A stretch of DNA of 25,441 bases from Anaerolineales bacterium UBA4826 (GCA_002400365.1 DHFK01000043.1:21948-47388), one strand, 5' to 3'. Positions 14,771 through 23,659 are shown, counted from the first letter of the stretch. Notes: generated by a model not told the origin, from the sequence alone. Numbers and translations: made by a program.

Positions 14771-15703
14771 CTACTGCGCCCGATACACCGGCACGTTCAG
14801 GTCGGGATCCGTTTGGTCGCTCAGAATCATCTGCCCAAACTTTTCGCCGTATTCGATCAACTTGCCCACTTGGGCGACATCGTCCAGCGCGATCGGCGCG
14901 GTGGAGATTTGAAAACGCCGAAAGTCAAGGCCCGTGAAGAGTTGCTGAACGATCCGCGACTGCTGGTCGCCGGCGTCGCTCAGAAATGAATCGAGAATCG
15001 GCGCGAGCCACTGAATCGGCGTGTAATGATCCGGCGCGTGGAGCGGCAGCCCTTGCGTTCCCGGCGGGAGTTTGCCGGTGCCTAGACTGATGAGCGTGGT
15101 TTCCGCCGGCTCCCAGCCCAGACAGAAGCGGGCTTCGTACGCGGCGATGAAACACGGATTGCCGAAACTGCCGATCCCACCGTCGCTGTAGCGCCCTTCG
15201 ATCACCGGAAAATACGTCGGCGCGGCGGCGCTGGCGAGCACGGCGGTCGTGATCGGCAGCGCCTGGTATTCCGGCTTCCACGGTTTGAAAAAGCGCGTGC
15301 GCGCTTGGTGCAGATCGCGCGCGACGATGACCAGGTCGAATTTGCGCGCGGCGGTCCACAACGCGCCCATGGTTTTGCCCTGGGACTGCGCGTCGAGTTG
15401 ACGCTCGAGTTCGTCGTTGGGATAACGATAGTTGGCGAGGAACCACAGGTACGTGCGCCACGACTTTTGAAAAATCTTCGGCGCGAGCGTTTGGTACATC
15501 GTCGTCATCTCCGCCGCGCGGAGGTTCAGCGCGATGCCCGCCGCGATGATGCTGCCGGTGGAAGTGCCAGCCGCCAGTTCGAAGACATCGCCCAGTTTTT
15601 TGCCCAGCGCGATTTCCAGCGCTTCTAACGCCTTGGTCACCATGACGCCGCGAATGCCGCCGCCGTCAAGCGCGATCGCCGCGTGTTTGCGAAAAGGTTT
15701 CAT
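14771..15703 (-). CDS. Patatin-like phospholipase
   Basis: A 310-residue cytosolic-type patatin. The oxyanion motif GGGIRG (14-19), the nucleophile elbow GTSTG with Ser48, and the catalytic Asp174 in SDGGIG are all present. These form the Ser-Asp dyad that hydrolyses acyl ester bonds of membrane lipids. No signal peptide or membrane segment is seen. A strong AGGAGG ribosome site lies upstream. The gene is 47 bp after the VIT1 gene and may be co-transcribed with it. Some patatins act as defence effectors, but no nucleotide-sensing partner lies nearby, so housekeeping lipid turnover is the simpler reading. Confidence 0.9.
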   Translation of the reverse strand: MKPFRKHAAIALDGGGIRGVMVTKALEALEIALGKKLGDVFELAAGTSTGSIIAAGIALNLRAAEMTTMYQTLAPKIFQKSWRTYLWFLANYRYPNDELERQLDAQSQGKTMGALWTAARKFDLVIVARDLHQARTRFFKPWKPEYQALPITTAVLASAAAPTYFPVIEGRYSDGGIGSFGNPCFIAAYEARFCLGWEPAETTLISLGTGKLPPGTQGLPLHAPDHYTPIQWLAPILDSFLSDAGDQQSRIVQQLFTGLDFRRFQISTAPIALDDVAQVGKLIEYGEKFGQMILSDQTDPDLNVPVYRAQ

Positions 15704-15750
15704 CGCCTCTCCTCCTTATCCGAGCATGCCGCCAATCAGCCATCCGCGTC

Positions 15751-16902
15751 CTATTTTATCTCCGCCTGAAACAACGTCCCCACAAAGTACGTGATGATCC
15801 CCACGCCGAGACCGACGAGCAGCATCTCTAGCCCACTGCGGAACCACCCGCGCCCGGTTACCAAGACCTTCGCCGCGCCGACGACAAAATATGCCAGGGT
15901 GCTGATCGCAAATGACGCGACCACTGCCGGAAATCCACTCGCAAAGAAAAATGGTATGATCGGAATGAACGCGCCAATCGCGGTGAACACGCCCGCGCTC
16001 AACCCCTCGCGCCACGGGTTGGGGAACGTTTCGGCGGAAAGCCCCAACTCCTCAGCGGCAAGGGTCTTGAGCATTTGGTCGGGACGCTCAGCCAGGCGCG
16101 TTGCCAACTGCCAGGCTTCTTGCTGCGTAAAACCTTTCAACTCGTAAAACAGCGCCATCTCCTCGCGCTCTTGCTCCGGGTTCATTGCGATTTCATCGCG
16201 CTCGCGCGCGAGTTCCGCCTCGTAGACCTCGCGTTCCGATTTCGTCGCGAGGTACGCGCCGGCACCCATCGAAATCGCATTCGCAATCACGGCGGCAACG
16301 CCGCTGACGACCACGAATAACGCCGATGCGTTCGTCGCGCCCGCGACGCCGGCGACGACGCCAAAGACCGAACCCAACCCATCGTTCATGCCGTAAATCG
16401 CCTGCCCGATCCAGCCGCCGCCGCGCACGTGCCAGCGCTCTGTCTTGAGCAGCGATTCGAGACGCGCCTGCGGCGCGGGCGGTTGCGCCATTTCCGTCAA
16501 CAATTTGCCGTGGACTCTTTCTTCGGCTTCGGTGGCGCGCACGGCCGCGCGATCGCTTTCTTCGGTCGTGGACTGGACTAGTTCCGCGTACGCACCCGTG
16601 TCGCTGACCTCGCTCACTTCGATCTGGCGCAAGGCGTTCTCCGTGCCCGACTGCGCCAGCAGCCACCGCCGCGCGCGCTCGAAAAACGATTCGCGAAATT
16701 CCGGCGGCGCGCTGCCGAGTTCGCTCAAGCGCGCGGCCCACGTCTCCGCGTGCCGCTCTTCCGCTGCCGCCAGACGATTCAAAATATCACGCTGCTCGGC
16801 AGAGGCAGCGCGCTGCGCGAGCATCCGATACGTTTTCGCTCCGGCAACCTCGCGCTTCCACGCCGCTTGCAGTCCCTCGATCAGTTTCACATTGTCGCCC
16901 AT
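15751..16902 (-). CDS. Rubrerythrin-VIT1 fusion, iron/manganese transporter
   Basis: A 383-residue protein. The N-terminal ferritin-like (rubrerythrin-type) domain, about 1-150, carries the ExxH-type helices (KREVAGAKTY, AAEERHAETWA, EAEERVHGKLL). The C-terminal VIT1/CCC1 domain, about 165-383, has five membrane segments with the typical WIGQAIYGMNDGLGSVFGVVAG start. The family moves Fe2+ or Mn2+ out of the cytosol or into compartments, and the ferritin-like domain probably captures iron. The ATG at 16900-16902 is chosen because it follows a GGGGGG ribosome-site-like stretch; the open frame upstream reads into a repeat. Probably co-transcribed with the epimerase upstream. Confidence 0.9.
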   Translation of the reverse strand: MGDNVKLIEGLQAAWKREVAGAKTYRMLAQRAASAEQRDILNRLAAAEERHAETWAARLSELGSAPPEFRESFFERARRWLLAQSGTENALRQIEVSEVSDTGAYAELVQSTTEESDRAAVRATEAEERVHGKLLTEMAQPPAPQARLESLLKTERWHVRGGGWIGQAIYGMNDGLGSVFGVVAGVAGATNASALFVVVSGVAAVIANAISMGAGAYLATKSEREVYEAELARERDEIAMNPEQEREEMALFYELKGFTQQEAWQLATRLAERPDQMLKTLAAEELGLSAETFPNPWREGLSAGVFTAIGAFIPIIPFFFASGFPAVVASFAISTLAYFVVGAAKVLVTGRGWFRSGLEMLLVGLGVGIITYFVGTLFQAEIK

Positions 16903-16913
16903 TGCAACCCCCC

Positions 16914-17910
<997 letters not shown>

Positions 17911-17920
17911 TGTCATCTCC

Positions 17921-18008
17921 CGATTTCTGATTTTCGATTTTCGATTTCTGATTTCCGATTCGCCGTCTTGCCGGCAAATCATAAATCAGAAATCGAAAAT
18001 CAGAAATT
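17921..18008. repeat. Word-palindrome spacer (CGATTTCTGATTT type)
   Basis: CGATTTCTGATTT occurs at 17921-17933 and 17942-17954 and is inverted as AAATCAGAAATCG at 17983-17995, with another partial copy to 18008. It begins three bases past the nadE stop and is strongly AT-rich. Confidence 0.9.
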
Positions 18009-18010
18009 CC

Positions 18011-18868
18011 TTACGTGTTCCAGTCGCGATCGTACATAAAGTCCACGCCCAGCGTGCGCGCGCTGAGTTTAGCGACGATCGGCGGGACGCGCTTGAAATG
18101 ATTGCGCGCCATCAACTCGCCGACGCGGCGCACGACGCGCGCGTCAAACCCCTGCGCCACTAGGTCTTCCGCGCGCTGCCGTTCGTCCACGAGGCGGTAC
18201 AGAATCGCGTCCGCTTCGTCGTAGGTAAAGCCCAGTTCCCCTTCGTCGGTCTGCCCCTGCCACAGATCCGCGCTCGGCGCTTTTTCGATGATCGCCGGCG
18301 GCACGCCGACCGCGCGCGCGAGTTGGCGCACCTGGCATTTGTACAAATCGGCGATCGGCTGGATTGCCGCCGCGTTGTCGCCGAATTGCGTGGTGTAGCC
18401 CAACAACGCTTCGGTCTTGTTCGACGTGCCGATCACCAGCGCGCCGAATTCCTCCGACTGATCGTACAGCACGATCATCCGCGCGCGCGCCATCACGTTG
18501 CCGCGCCGCCGCGCCGCATCCTGGGCGTCCGGCGAAGCAAGCCCAGCCAAAGCGTGCGCGAGGTACGGGTCAACCATCGGCGTGATTTCGACCACGCGCG
18601 TCGCGATGCCGAGTTGCCGCGCCGCGCGTTCGCCGTCGGCGCGGCTCGCCGGACTACTGGTCCGGTACGGCAAGAGGATTCCCAGGACGTTCGCCGCGCC
18701 CAGCGCCTCGACGGCGAGAAACGCGGTCAACGACGAATCCACGCCGCCGGACAAGCCGATCACGCCGCGCGTAAAACCAAAGCGCGCTAGTTCGACCCGG
18801 ATAAAGTCTACGATCATCTTGCGCGCGAGCGTGGTGTTAAGTTGTAGCGATTCCAACACGTCAGTCAC
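18011..18868 (-). CDS. nadE: NAD+ synthetase (synthetase domain only)
   Basis: A 285-residue N-type ATP pyrophosphatase that amidates nicotinic acid adenine dinucleotide to NAD+. The P-loop SGGVDS (40-45) and the conserved GTSNKTEALLGYTTQFGD segment are intact. Length matches ammonia-dependent NadE rather than the fused glutamine-dependent enzyme of about 550-680 residues. The glutaminase half is encoded separately 30 bp upstream, so the pair probably works together as a split glutamine-dependent enzyme. The start is GTG (18866-18868); the first internal ATG would remove conserved N-terminal helix residues. Confidence 0.93.
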   Translation of the reverse strand: MTDVLESLQLNTTLARKMIVDFIRVELARFGFTRGVIGLSGGVDSSLTAFLAVEALGAANVLGILLPYRTSSPASRADGERAARQLGIATRVVEITPMVDPYLAHALAGLASPDAQDAARRRGNVMARARMIVLYDQSEEFGALVIGTSNKTEALLGYTTQFGDNAAAIQPIADLYKCQVRQLARAVGVPPAIIEKAPSADLWQGQTDEGELGFTYDEADAILYRLVDERQRAEDLVAQGFDARVVRRVGELMARNHFKRVPPIVAKLSARTLGVDFMYDRDWNT

Positions 18869-18898
18869 TCTTTCTTCCCATGTCGCCCCGTCACCGTG

Positions 18899-19759
18899 TC
18901 ATCTATCCAACTCAAACTTGGCGACGCGCCCCAATTCATGGCGCACGAGTTCGCGCTGTTCGTCGCGCAGGGTCGGCAAGCCGATGCGCGCGCGTCGCAG
19001 CGCAGCGGTATCAATTTCCGCGAGCGTCAGCGCTTCTTCCAACTGCGGCGCGGCAGCCAGCGTCCGACCATCCGGCGCGAGCGCGCAACTGCCGCCCCAG
19101 AACGCGATGCCGTCTTCCATGCCGACGCGGTTGCTAAAAAACACGAACGTCGTCAGGAGTCCCGCGTAGGTTTGCAAAAAGTTCTTGACGATTTCCGCGT
19201 TCGCCGATTCCGCGCGCGTGGAAAGGCCATAGCCGGGACTCGCGGACACGTTAATCAGGAAATCTGCGCCGTCCATCCATAGCACGTAGGGCGACGACAG
19301 GTGCCACGCGTCTTCGCAGATTAACAAGCCCATGCGTCCGAACCGCGTGTCGAACGCGCGGAACGCGCTGCCCGGCGCGAAAAAGCGTCCATCGTCGAAC
19401 AGCCGGTACGTGGGCAAATACACTTTGCGATGCGTGTGGACCACCCGCTCGTTCGACAAGTGCGCGGCGGCGATATAGTGCCGATACCGCGCGTCCTCTT
19501 CGACAAAGCCAACCACCACGTCAATCTCCCGGCTCGCCGCGAGCAGCGGCGCAAAGCGCGGATCGGCCGCCGTTGGGCGCGCGGCGACGGTGGGCGTCAG
19601 GTCTTTGAGATAATAGCCGGTGAGGGCGAGTTCGGGAAAGATCACGAGATCGGCGCGCGCGGCGCGGGCTTGCGCGATCAGCGCGAGGATGCGGCTGAGA
19701 TTAGCGTCCACGTCGCCGAGCCGCGGGGCGAATTGAGCGAGCGCGAGTGTGAATTTCAT
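18899..19759 (-). CDS. Carbon-nitrogen hydrolase (nitrilase fold), probable glutaminase partner of NadE
   Basis: A 286-residue nitrilase-superfamily amidase with the full Glu-Lys-Cys triad: Glu43 (IFPELALTGYY), Lys112 (HRKVYLPTYR) and Cys148 (LLICEDAWH). The ELALTGYYLKDL segment and the ICEDAW motif are those of the glutaminase domain of glutamine-dependent NAD synthetases, which releases ammonia for the synthetase. Because it precedes nadE by only 30 bp in the same direction, it is most likely the detached glutaminase subunit. A strong promoter places the -10 box just eight bases before the ATG, so the mRNA is probably leaderless. No ribosome site is seen, which fits. Confidence 0.88.
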   Translation of the reverse strand: MKFTLALAQFAPRLGDVDANLSRILALIAQARAARADLVIFPELALTGYYLKDLTPTVAARPTAADPRFAPLLAASREIDVVVGFVEEDARYRHYIAAAHLSNERVVHTHRKVYLPTYRLFDDGRFFAPGSAFRAFDTRFGRMGLLICEDAWHLSSPYVLWMDGADFLINVSASPGYGLSTRAESANAEIVKNFLQTYAGLLTTFVFFSNRVGMEDGIAFWGGSCALAPDGRTLAAAPQLEEALTLAEIDTAALRRARIGLPTLRDEQRELVRHELGRVAKFELDR

Positions 19760-19767
19760 CGCGCGCC

Positions 19768-19796
19768 ATTATACCGCGAGGAACGCCGATTGGCAA
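19768..19796 (-). promoter_or_regulatory. Promoter of the NAD synthesis operon (leaderless)
   Basis: Minus strand TTGCCA (19796-19791), exact 17-bp spacer, TATAAT (19773-19768). The ATG starts eight bases after the -10 box, so transcription would begin at or within a base or two of the start codon. Confidence 0.8.
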
Positions 19797-19806
19797 TATG
19801 CGAACG

Positions 19807-19912
19807 CTGGTGATTACCCATATCATGCCACAGAGGACACAGAGAACATTATTTTTTTCCTCTGTGTTCCCTGTGTCCGCTGTGGCTGTTTGGATTTGCG
19901 GGTAATCACCAG
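19807..19912. mobile_element. MITE-like inverted-repeat element with target-site duplication
   Basis: A 106-bp non-coding element with perfect 13-bp terminal inverted repeats: CTGGTGATTACCC (19807-19819) and GGGTAATCACCAG (19900-19912). It is flanked by direct repeats GCGAACG (19800-19806 and 19913-19919), consistent with a 7-bp target duplication. Inside is a second palindrome built on GCCACAGAGGACACAGAG and its complement. It sits between the divergent NAD and rpsF promoters. Confidence 0.7.
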
Positions 19913-19923
19913 GCGAACGCAAT

Positions 19924-19952
19924 TTGCCTAATTAGAGGTTCGATGCTATAAT
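19924..19952 (+). promoter_or_regulatory. Promoter of the rpsF operon
   Basis: TTGCCT (19924-19929), 17-bp spacer, TATAAT (19947-19952). Predicted start near 19959 gives a leader of about 80 nt. Confidence 0.8.
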
Positions 19953-19960
19953 CCCGCCCG

Positions 19961-19987
19961 TTGCGCAGAAGCCCATCCTGCGCGCAA
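19961..19987 (+). promoter_or_regulatory. Leader hairpin upstream of rpsF
   Basis: GCGCAG (19963-19968) pairs with CTGCGC (19978-19983) around a nine-base loop at the very start of the predicted leader. rpsF leaders in many bacteria bind the S6:S18 complex for autoregulation. I cannot confirm that this hairpin carries the conserved motif. Confidence 0.35.
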
Positions 19988-20040
19988 AGTACCTTTTCGC
20001 CCGCGTTTGGCGCGGAGCAAACCCAAGGAAAGGAGACTCG

Positions 20041-20325
20041 ATGTCTTACGAATTGATGTACATCGTCCGCCCCATCGCGGACGAGCAAGCCCTCGCGGCG
20101 GTGAAAGATAAAGTCGAAAAAATCATCACCGCCGGCAGCGGCGAAATCCTCCGCCGCGATGACTGGGGCAAACGCCGCCTCGCCTATCCGATCCTCCGGT
20201 TCACCGAAGGTTTCTACAGCGTCCTCCAGTTCAACTATCCTCCCCCCGCCGTGCGCGACCTCGAGCGCGCGCTGCAATTGACCGAGGAAATCATCCGCTT
20301 TCTCATCACGCGCGTCGAGGACTAG
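20041..20325 (+). CDS. rpsF: 30S ribosomal protein S6
   Basis: A 94-residue S6 of the platform of the small subunit. It starts with the typical YELMYIVRP segment and contains WGKRRLAYPI and the FYSVLQFNY strand. It pairs with S18, whose gene follows after 52 bp. An AAAGGAG ribosome site lies five bases before the ATG. Length and sequence are normal for the family, and the acidic C-terminal extension of some S6 proteins is absent. Confidence 0.97.
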   Translation: MSYELMYIVRPIADEQALAAVKDKVEKIITAGSGEILRRDDWGKRRLAYPILRFTEGFYSVLQFNYPPPAVRDLERALQLTEEIIRFLITRVED

Positions 20326-20377
20326 CCGCTGGCGGTCGTCAGCCAAGCGTCATGGACTTATTCAGGAGAACTCGATC

Positions 20378-20719
20378 ATGGAAGACACCAAGAACCCAAC
20401 CACTCAAGCCGCCAGGTCGGCGCCCGCCGGGGAATCCCGGGGTGGGCGTCCCAAGAATGGCAACCCCGCGCGCCGGGGCAATCGTTTTGCGGGACCGCGC
20501 CCGCCGCGCGCCTGCCCCTTTTGCGTCCAAAAAGTCAAAAAGATTGACTATAAGCAAGCCGATCAATTGCGGCGCTTTTTGACCGATCACGGCAAGATCA
20601 AAGCCCGTCGCAAAGTCGGCACCTGCGCCCGGCATCAGCGCCTGCTGGCGATCGCGATCAAGCGCGCGCGCCACATCGCCCTGCTGCCGTTTGTCACCGA
20701 ATCCACGCGCGGCGAATAA
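20378..20719 (+). CDS. rpsR: 30S ribosomal protein S18
   Basis: A 113-residue S18. The core (about 45-105) has the CPFC motif, the IDYKQADQLRRFLTDHGKI segment and the basic KARRKVGTCARHQRLLAIAIKRAR region that contacts 16S rRNA. The first ~45 residues form a Gly/Pro/Arg-rich extension missing from E. coli S18 (about 75 residues). The single-stranded-DNA-binding protein gene often found between rpsF and rpsR is absent here. An AGGAG ribosome site precedes the ATG at 20378-20380. Confidence 0.95.
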   Translation: MEDTKNPTTQAARSAPAGESRGGRPKNGNPARRGNRFAGPRPPRACPFCVQKVKKIDYKQADQLRRFLTDHGKIKARRKVGTCARHQRLLAIAIKRARHIALLPFVTESTRGE

Positions 20720-20723
20720 AAAA

Positions 20724-20782
20724 CGTGACGGGTGACGAATGTCGAGTGACCCAGAACAGCCACGTCACCCGACGCCCGTCAC
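20724..20782. repeat. Word-palindrome spacer (GTGACGGGTGACG type)
   Basis: GTGACGGG (20725-20732) is inverted at 20775-20782, and GGGTGACG (20730-20737) is inverted at 20763-20770. It starts five bases after the rpsR stop and ends before the parvulin ribosome site. Confidence 0.8.
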
Positions 20783-20805
20783 TCGCCACCCGTTAAAGGA
20801 AAGCG

Positions 20806-22119
20806 ATGCCTAAAGACCGCAAGCGCGCGCCGCAGGAAACGCGCAAACAACAAGTGCGCCGCGAACGCGAAGCGCGCCAGGAATACATGCTGTACCTGAG
20901 TCTGGGCGGCGTGGCGCTCCTGGTTTTGCTGATCCTGGGATTCGGCTACTATCAAGAGAACATCGGCAAACTCAACAACCCAATTGCCATCGTCAACGGC
21001 AAAGCGATCAGCGTGCGCGACTATCAGACTCAACTGCGCTACGACGTTACCGATCTCGCCGCGCGCCTCCAAGACGTCACTTCGAATCTCGCTCAGATCG
21101 GCAGCGATCCCAGTCTGGCGTTTCTCAAACCGCAGATGGAGCAGCAGCAGCAACAAATCGCGAATCAACTCGCCTCCCTGCCCAATAGCGATCTGGACCA
21201 GATGATTCAAGACGAATTGGTGCGCCAGGAAGCCGCGCGGCGCAATCTCACGGTCACGCCCGACGAGATCGAGGAAGAAATCGAGCGCTTTATCGGCTAT
21301 CAACGCCCCACGCCGACGCCAACCGCGGGTCCTTCGCCAACGCCAACGCAGACGCCTACCCCAACGTTGACGCCGACGGTCACGCCGACCTACACCCCGT
21401 CGCCGACGCCGACCGGCGTCCCGAGCGATAGCCGAGGGATCACGCCGACAACGCCAGCGCCCACGCCGACGCTCGGTCCGACCGAGACGCCGCTGCCCAC
21501 CTCCACGCCGATGGCGTATCAGAGTTACCTGGACGCGCGCAAAAAATACTTTGACGATTTTGCCAAGCGGACGCAGGTAGGCGAAGCCGACATCCGCAAG
21601 TTCATCGAAACCGCCTTGCTCCGGCGCAAGGTGCAGAAAGCGATCGGCGACGAGGTCCCGACGACCGCCGAGCAAGTGCAGGCGCGCCATATCCTGGTGA
21701 AAACGTACGACGACGCGCTCAAGGTCGAAGACCGCTTGAAGCAAGGCGATGATTTCGCGAAACTGGCGCAGGAACTCTCCGCGGACACCGCCTCGAAAGA
21801 GCAAGGCGGCGATCTGGGATGGTTCCCGCGCGGGGCGATGGTCAAGGAATTCGAGGACGTCGCGTTCGCGCTGACAGTCAACCAGATCAGCGCGCCGGTG
21901 ACGACGTCGTTCGGCGTGCACGTCATTCAGGCGTCGGGGCACGAACAGAATCGCCCGCTCGATCCCGCCGCGTTGCAGCAAAAGCAAGCGAGCGCGTTCA
22001 GCGACTGGCTGCAAAAGTTGATGCTCGATTCGCAGGCATCCAAAATCGAACGCCTTTACAAGGACGAATACGTTCCGCCGGACGTGAAGAGAACGATCGC
22101 GCAGATTCTATCGCAATAG
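20806..22119 (+). CDS. Membrane-anchored PPIC-type peptidyl-prolyl isomerase (SurA/PrsA-like)
   Basis: A 437-residue extracytoplasmic foldase. A basic cytosolic N-terminus (1-28) leads into one membrane segment (about 29-49), then a SurA-N-like chaperone domain (about 59-165, starting NPIAIVNGKAISVRDYQ), and a parvulin domain (about 288-385, QARHILVKT..., GGDLGWFPRGAMVKEFEDVAF, FGVHVIQASG). A 70-residue Pro/Thr-rich linker (about 168-236) splits the helical domain ahead of the isomerase; such PTPT linkers are common in Chloroflexota secreted proteins. It would help fold exported proteins at the outer membrane face. An AAAGGA ribosome site precedes the ATG; a terminator follows directly. Confidence 0.92.
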   Translation: MPKDRKRAPQETRKQQVRREREARQEYMLYLSLGGVALLVLLILGFGYYQENIGKLNNPIAIVNGKAISVRDYQTQLRYDVTDLAARLQDVTSNLAQIGSDPSLAFLKPQMEQQQQQIANQLASLPNSDLDQMIQDELVRQEAARRNLTVTPDEIEEEIERFIGYQRPTPTPTAGPSPTPTQTPTPTLTPTVTPTYTPSPTPTGVPSDSRGITPTTPAPTPTLGPTETPLPTSTPMAYQSYLDARKKYFDDFAKRTQVGEADIRKFIETALLRRKVQKAIGDEVPTTAEQVQARHILVKTYDDALKVEDRLKQGDDFAKLAQELSADTASKEQGGDLGWFPRGAMVKEFEDVAFALTVNQISAPVTTSFGVHVIQASGHEQNRPLDPAALQQKQASAFSDWLQKLMLDSQASKIERLYKDEYVPPDVKRTIAQILSQ

Positions 22120-22132
22120 GTATCGGACGGAG

Positions 22133-22159
22133 AGGGCTTGGGAATTGCAAGCCCTTTTT
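22133..22159 (+). terminator. Rho-independent terminator after the parvulin gene
   Basis: AGGGCTTG (22133-22140) pairs with CAAGCCCT (22148-22155) around a seven-base loop, followed by TTTTG and further T-rich sequence. It separates the ribosomal operon from the TIR genes. Confidence 0.85.
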
Positions 22160-22172
22160 GCTTTTTCGGTAG

Positions 22173-22201
22173 TTGATTCTCCCCTCATCTTGTCGTATAA
22201 T
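22173..22201 (+). promoter_or_regulatory. Promoter of the TIR gene pair
   Basis: TTGATT (22173-22178), 17-bp spacer, TATAAT (22196-22201), 33 bp upstream of the first TIR ATG. It follows a terminator, so the TIR genes form their own transcription unit. Confidence 0.75.
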
Positions 22202-22234
22202 CTGAATTGGCGTTTACGGACGACGAGGTGTGCA

Positions 22235-23659
22235 ATGGCGCAAGCCCCGCTCCCCAAGATCTTTCTCACCCACTCTTGGCGCAACATCGAATTCGCCCGG
22301 CGGTTGTACAGCGATCTCAGGGCGCAAGGGTTTGAACTCTGGTTCGACGACAAAACCCTGAAAGCCGGACATCGCATGGCGGAAGAGATCAACCGCGCCC
22401 TCCTCTGGTGCGATGTTTACATCCCGGTCATTTCGCGCGCCGCGTTGGCTTCGGAATGGTGTTGGGAAGAAATCAACGCGGCGATCACGCTCAGTATGCA
22501 GCCGGGCCGCAACAAACGCCCCCGGATTGTCACCGCCCTGGTCGAGGACTGCGCGCGCGAAATGCCGCCGTCGCTATCCGCCCGCCTCTACATCAACTTT
22601 ACCGATCGCTATGACGAGGCGTTGCGCGAACTCCTCGACAAAGGTTTCGGCATCATCCTGCCGTCGGCGCAAGCGCCCGCGCGTCAGACCAGCGCCGTCG
22701 AGCCGCCTGCCGCGCAACCAGAACTAGGGCTTCCAGAGCGCGATCACGTGGAACCGGCGCGCCAGCAGTTTTCCCCGGCGAGCCCGCGGCCTAAAGCCCG
22801 CGCCCGGTTTTTCAACCCCAGATTCTTGATCGTCGTCGAAGTTGCCGCGCTCGTTCTGCTGATCGTATGCGGAATCGCTTTCTACATCGGTTATGTTCGC
22901 ATTGAGACCGCAACCCTGGTCCTGCCTTTCGATTTCCGCGCCCTCGCGGGCTTGCAAACAATCACCCAGCGTCGCGGCGCCGACAACGCCGAAATGGTTT
23001 ATGTCGCCGCCGGTGATTTCAGAATGGGAACCAATGAGGGCGAGGACGACGAAAAGCCGCTGCGCTTTGTTTACCTGGACACCTTTTGGATTGACAAACT
23101 CGAAGTGACGAACGCGCTCTACCGCCACTGCGTAGACGCGGGCAAATGCCGGCAACCGAGTTTCTCGACTTCCGCCACGCGCAACTTGTACTATGGCGAT
23201 CGTGACTACGCCGACTGGCCAGTCCTCGTCTCCTGGACCGACGCGCAGACGTACTGCGCGTGGGCGGGCAAACGCTTGCCCACCGAAGCCGAGTGGGAAA
23301 AAGCCGCGCGCGGCGTGAACGCGCTGACCTATCCCTGGGGCAACACTTTCGACGCCAAGCGGCTTAATTCCGCTGAAAGCAAGCGCGGCGACACGGTCAA
23401 GGTGGGAAACTTTGCGAACGCCAGTCCGTGCGGCGCGCTAGACCTCGCCGGCAATGTCTCCGAGTGGGTCGCGGATTGGTACGGCAAGGACTATTACAGC
23501 ACTGCGCCGTACCATAATCCCAAGGGGCCGTCCGCCGGCTATCTCCACGTAGCGCGCGGCGGCTCGTGGAACGACTACCAGACTAGCGCGCAGACGTTCC
23601 ATCGTTTTGCTTTTTTCGACGGTACGCTCAACACGGTCGGGTTCCGTTGCGCGCAATAG
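22235..23659 (+). CDS. TIR domain-membrane-FGE/SUMF1-like protein
   Basis: A 474-residue protein. The N-terminal TIR domain (about 6-140) has the PKIFLTHSW start, the DDKTLKAGH loop and the SEWCWEEI motif with Glu79 at the position of the catalytic glutamate of NAD-cleaving TIRs. One membrane segment follows (about 197-220). The C-terminal domain (about 252-474) is of the FGE-sulfatase/SUMF1 family (MVYVAAGDFRMGTNEG, KRLPTEAEWEKAARG, LAGNVSEWVADWY, RGGSW, GFRCAQ). With the TIR inside, the FGE-like domain would be outside the cell. The two active-site cysteines of true formylglycine enzymes, which follow RGGSW, are absent (WNDYQTSAQTFHR), so it is probably a binding or sensing module. The ATG at 22235 follows GAGGTG; an upstream in-frame ATG lies over the promoter. 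Confidence 0.9.
   Translation: MAQAPLPKIFLTHSWRNIEFARRLYSDLRAQGFELWFDDKTLKAGHRMAEEINRALLWCDVYIPVISRAALASEWCWEEINAAITLSMQPGRNKRPRIVTALVEDCAREMPPSLSARLYINFTDRYDEALRELLDKGFGIILPSAQAPARQTSAVEPPAAQPELGLPERDHVEPARQQFSPASPRPKARARFFNPRFLIVVEVAALVLLIVCGIAFYIGYVRIETATLVLPFDFRALAGLQTITQRRGADNAEMVYVAAGDFRMGTNEGEDDEKPLRFVYLDTFWIDKLEVTNALYRHCVDAGKCRQPSFSTSATRNLYYGDRDYADWPVLVSWTDAQTYCAWAGKRLPTEAEWEKAARGVNALTYPWGNTFDAKRLNSAESKRGDTVKVGNFANASPCGALDLAGNVSEWVADWYGKDYYSTAPYHNPKGPSAGYLHVARGGSWNDYQTSAQTFHRFAFFDGTLNTVGFRCAQ

Noticed and set aside
14771..15703. Patatin as part of a CBASS-like defence operon
   Set aside because: No cyclic-nucleotide synthase or accessory genes are adjacent; its neighbours are a metal transporter and wall enzymes.
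21300..21510. Pro/Thr-coding repeats as a tandem repeat or CRISPR-like array
   Set aside because: The periodicity comes from repeated Pro-Thr codons in a coding linker; there are no uniform repeats with spacers.
20779..22014. A 411-codon open frame on the minus strand opposite the parvulin gene
   Set aside because: It is antisense to a well-supported gene, and its Arg-rich, low-complexity sequence is the complement of the Pro/Thr-rich linker codons.
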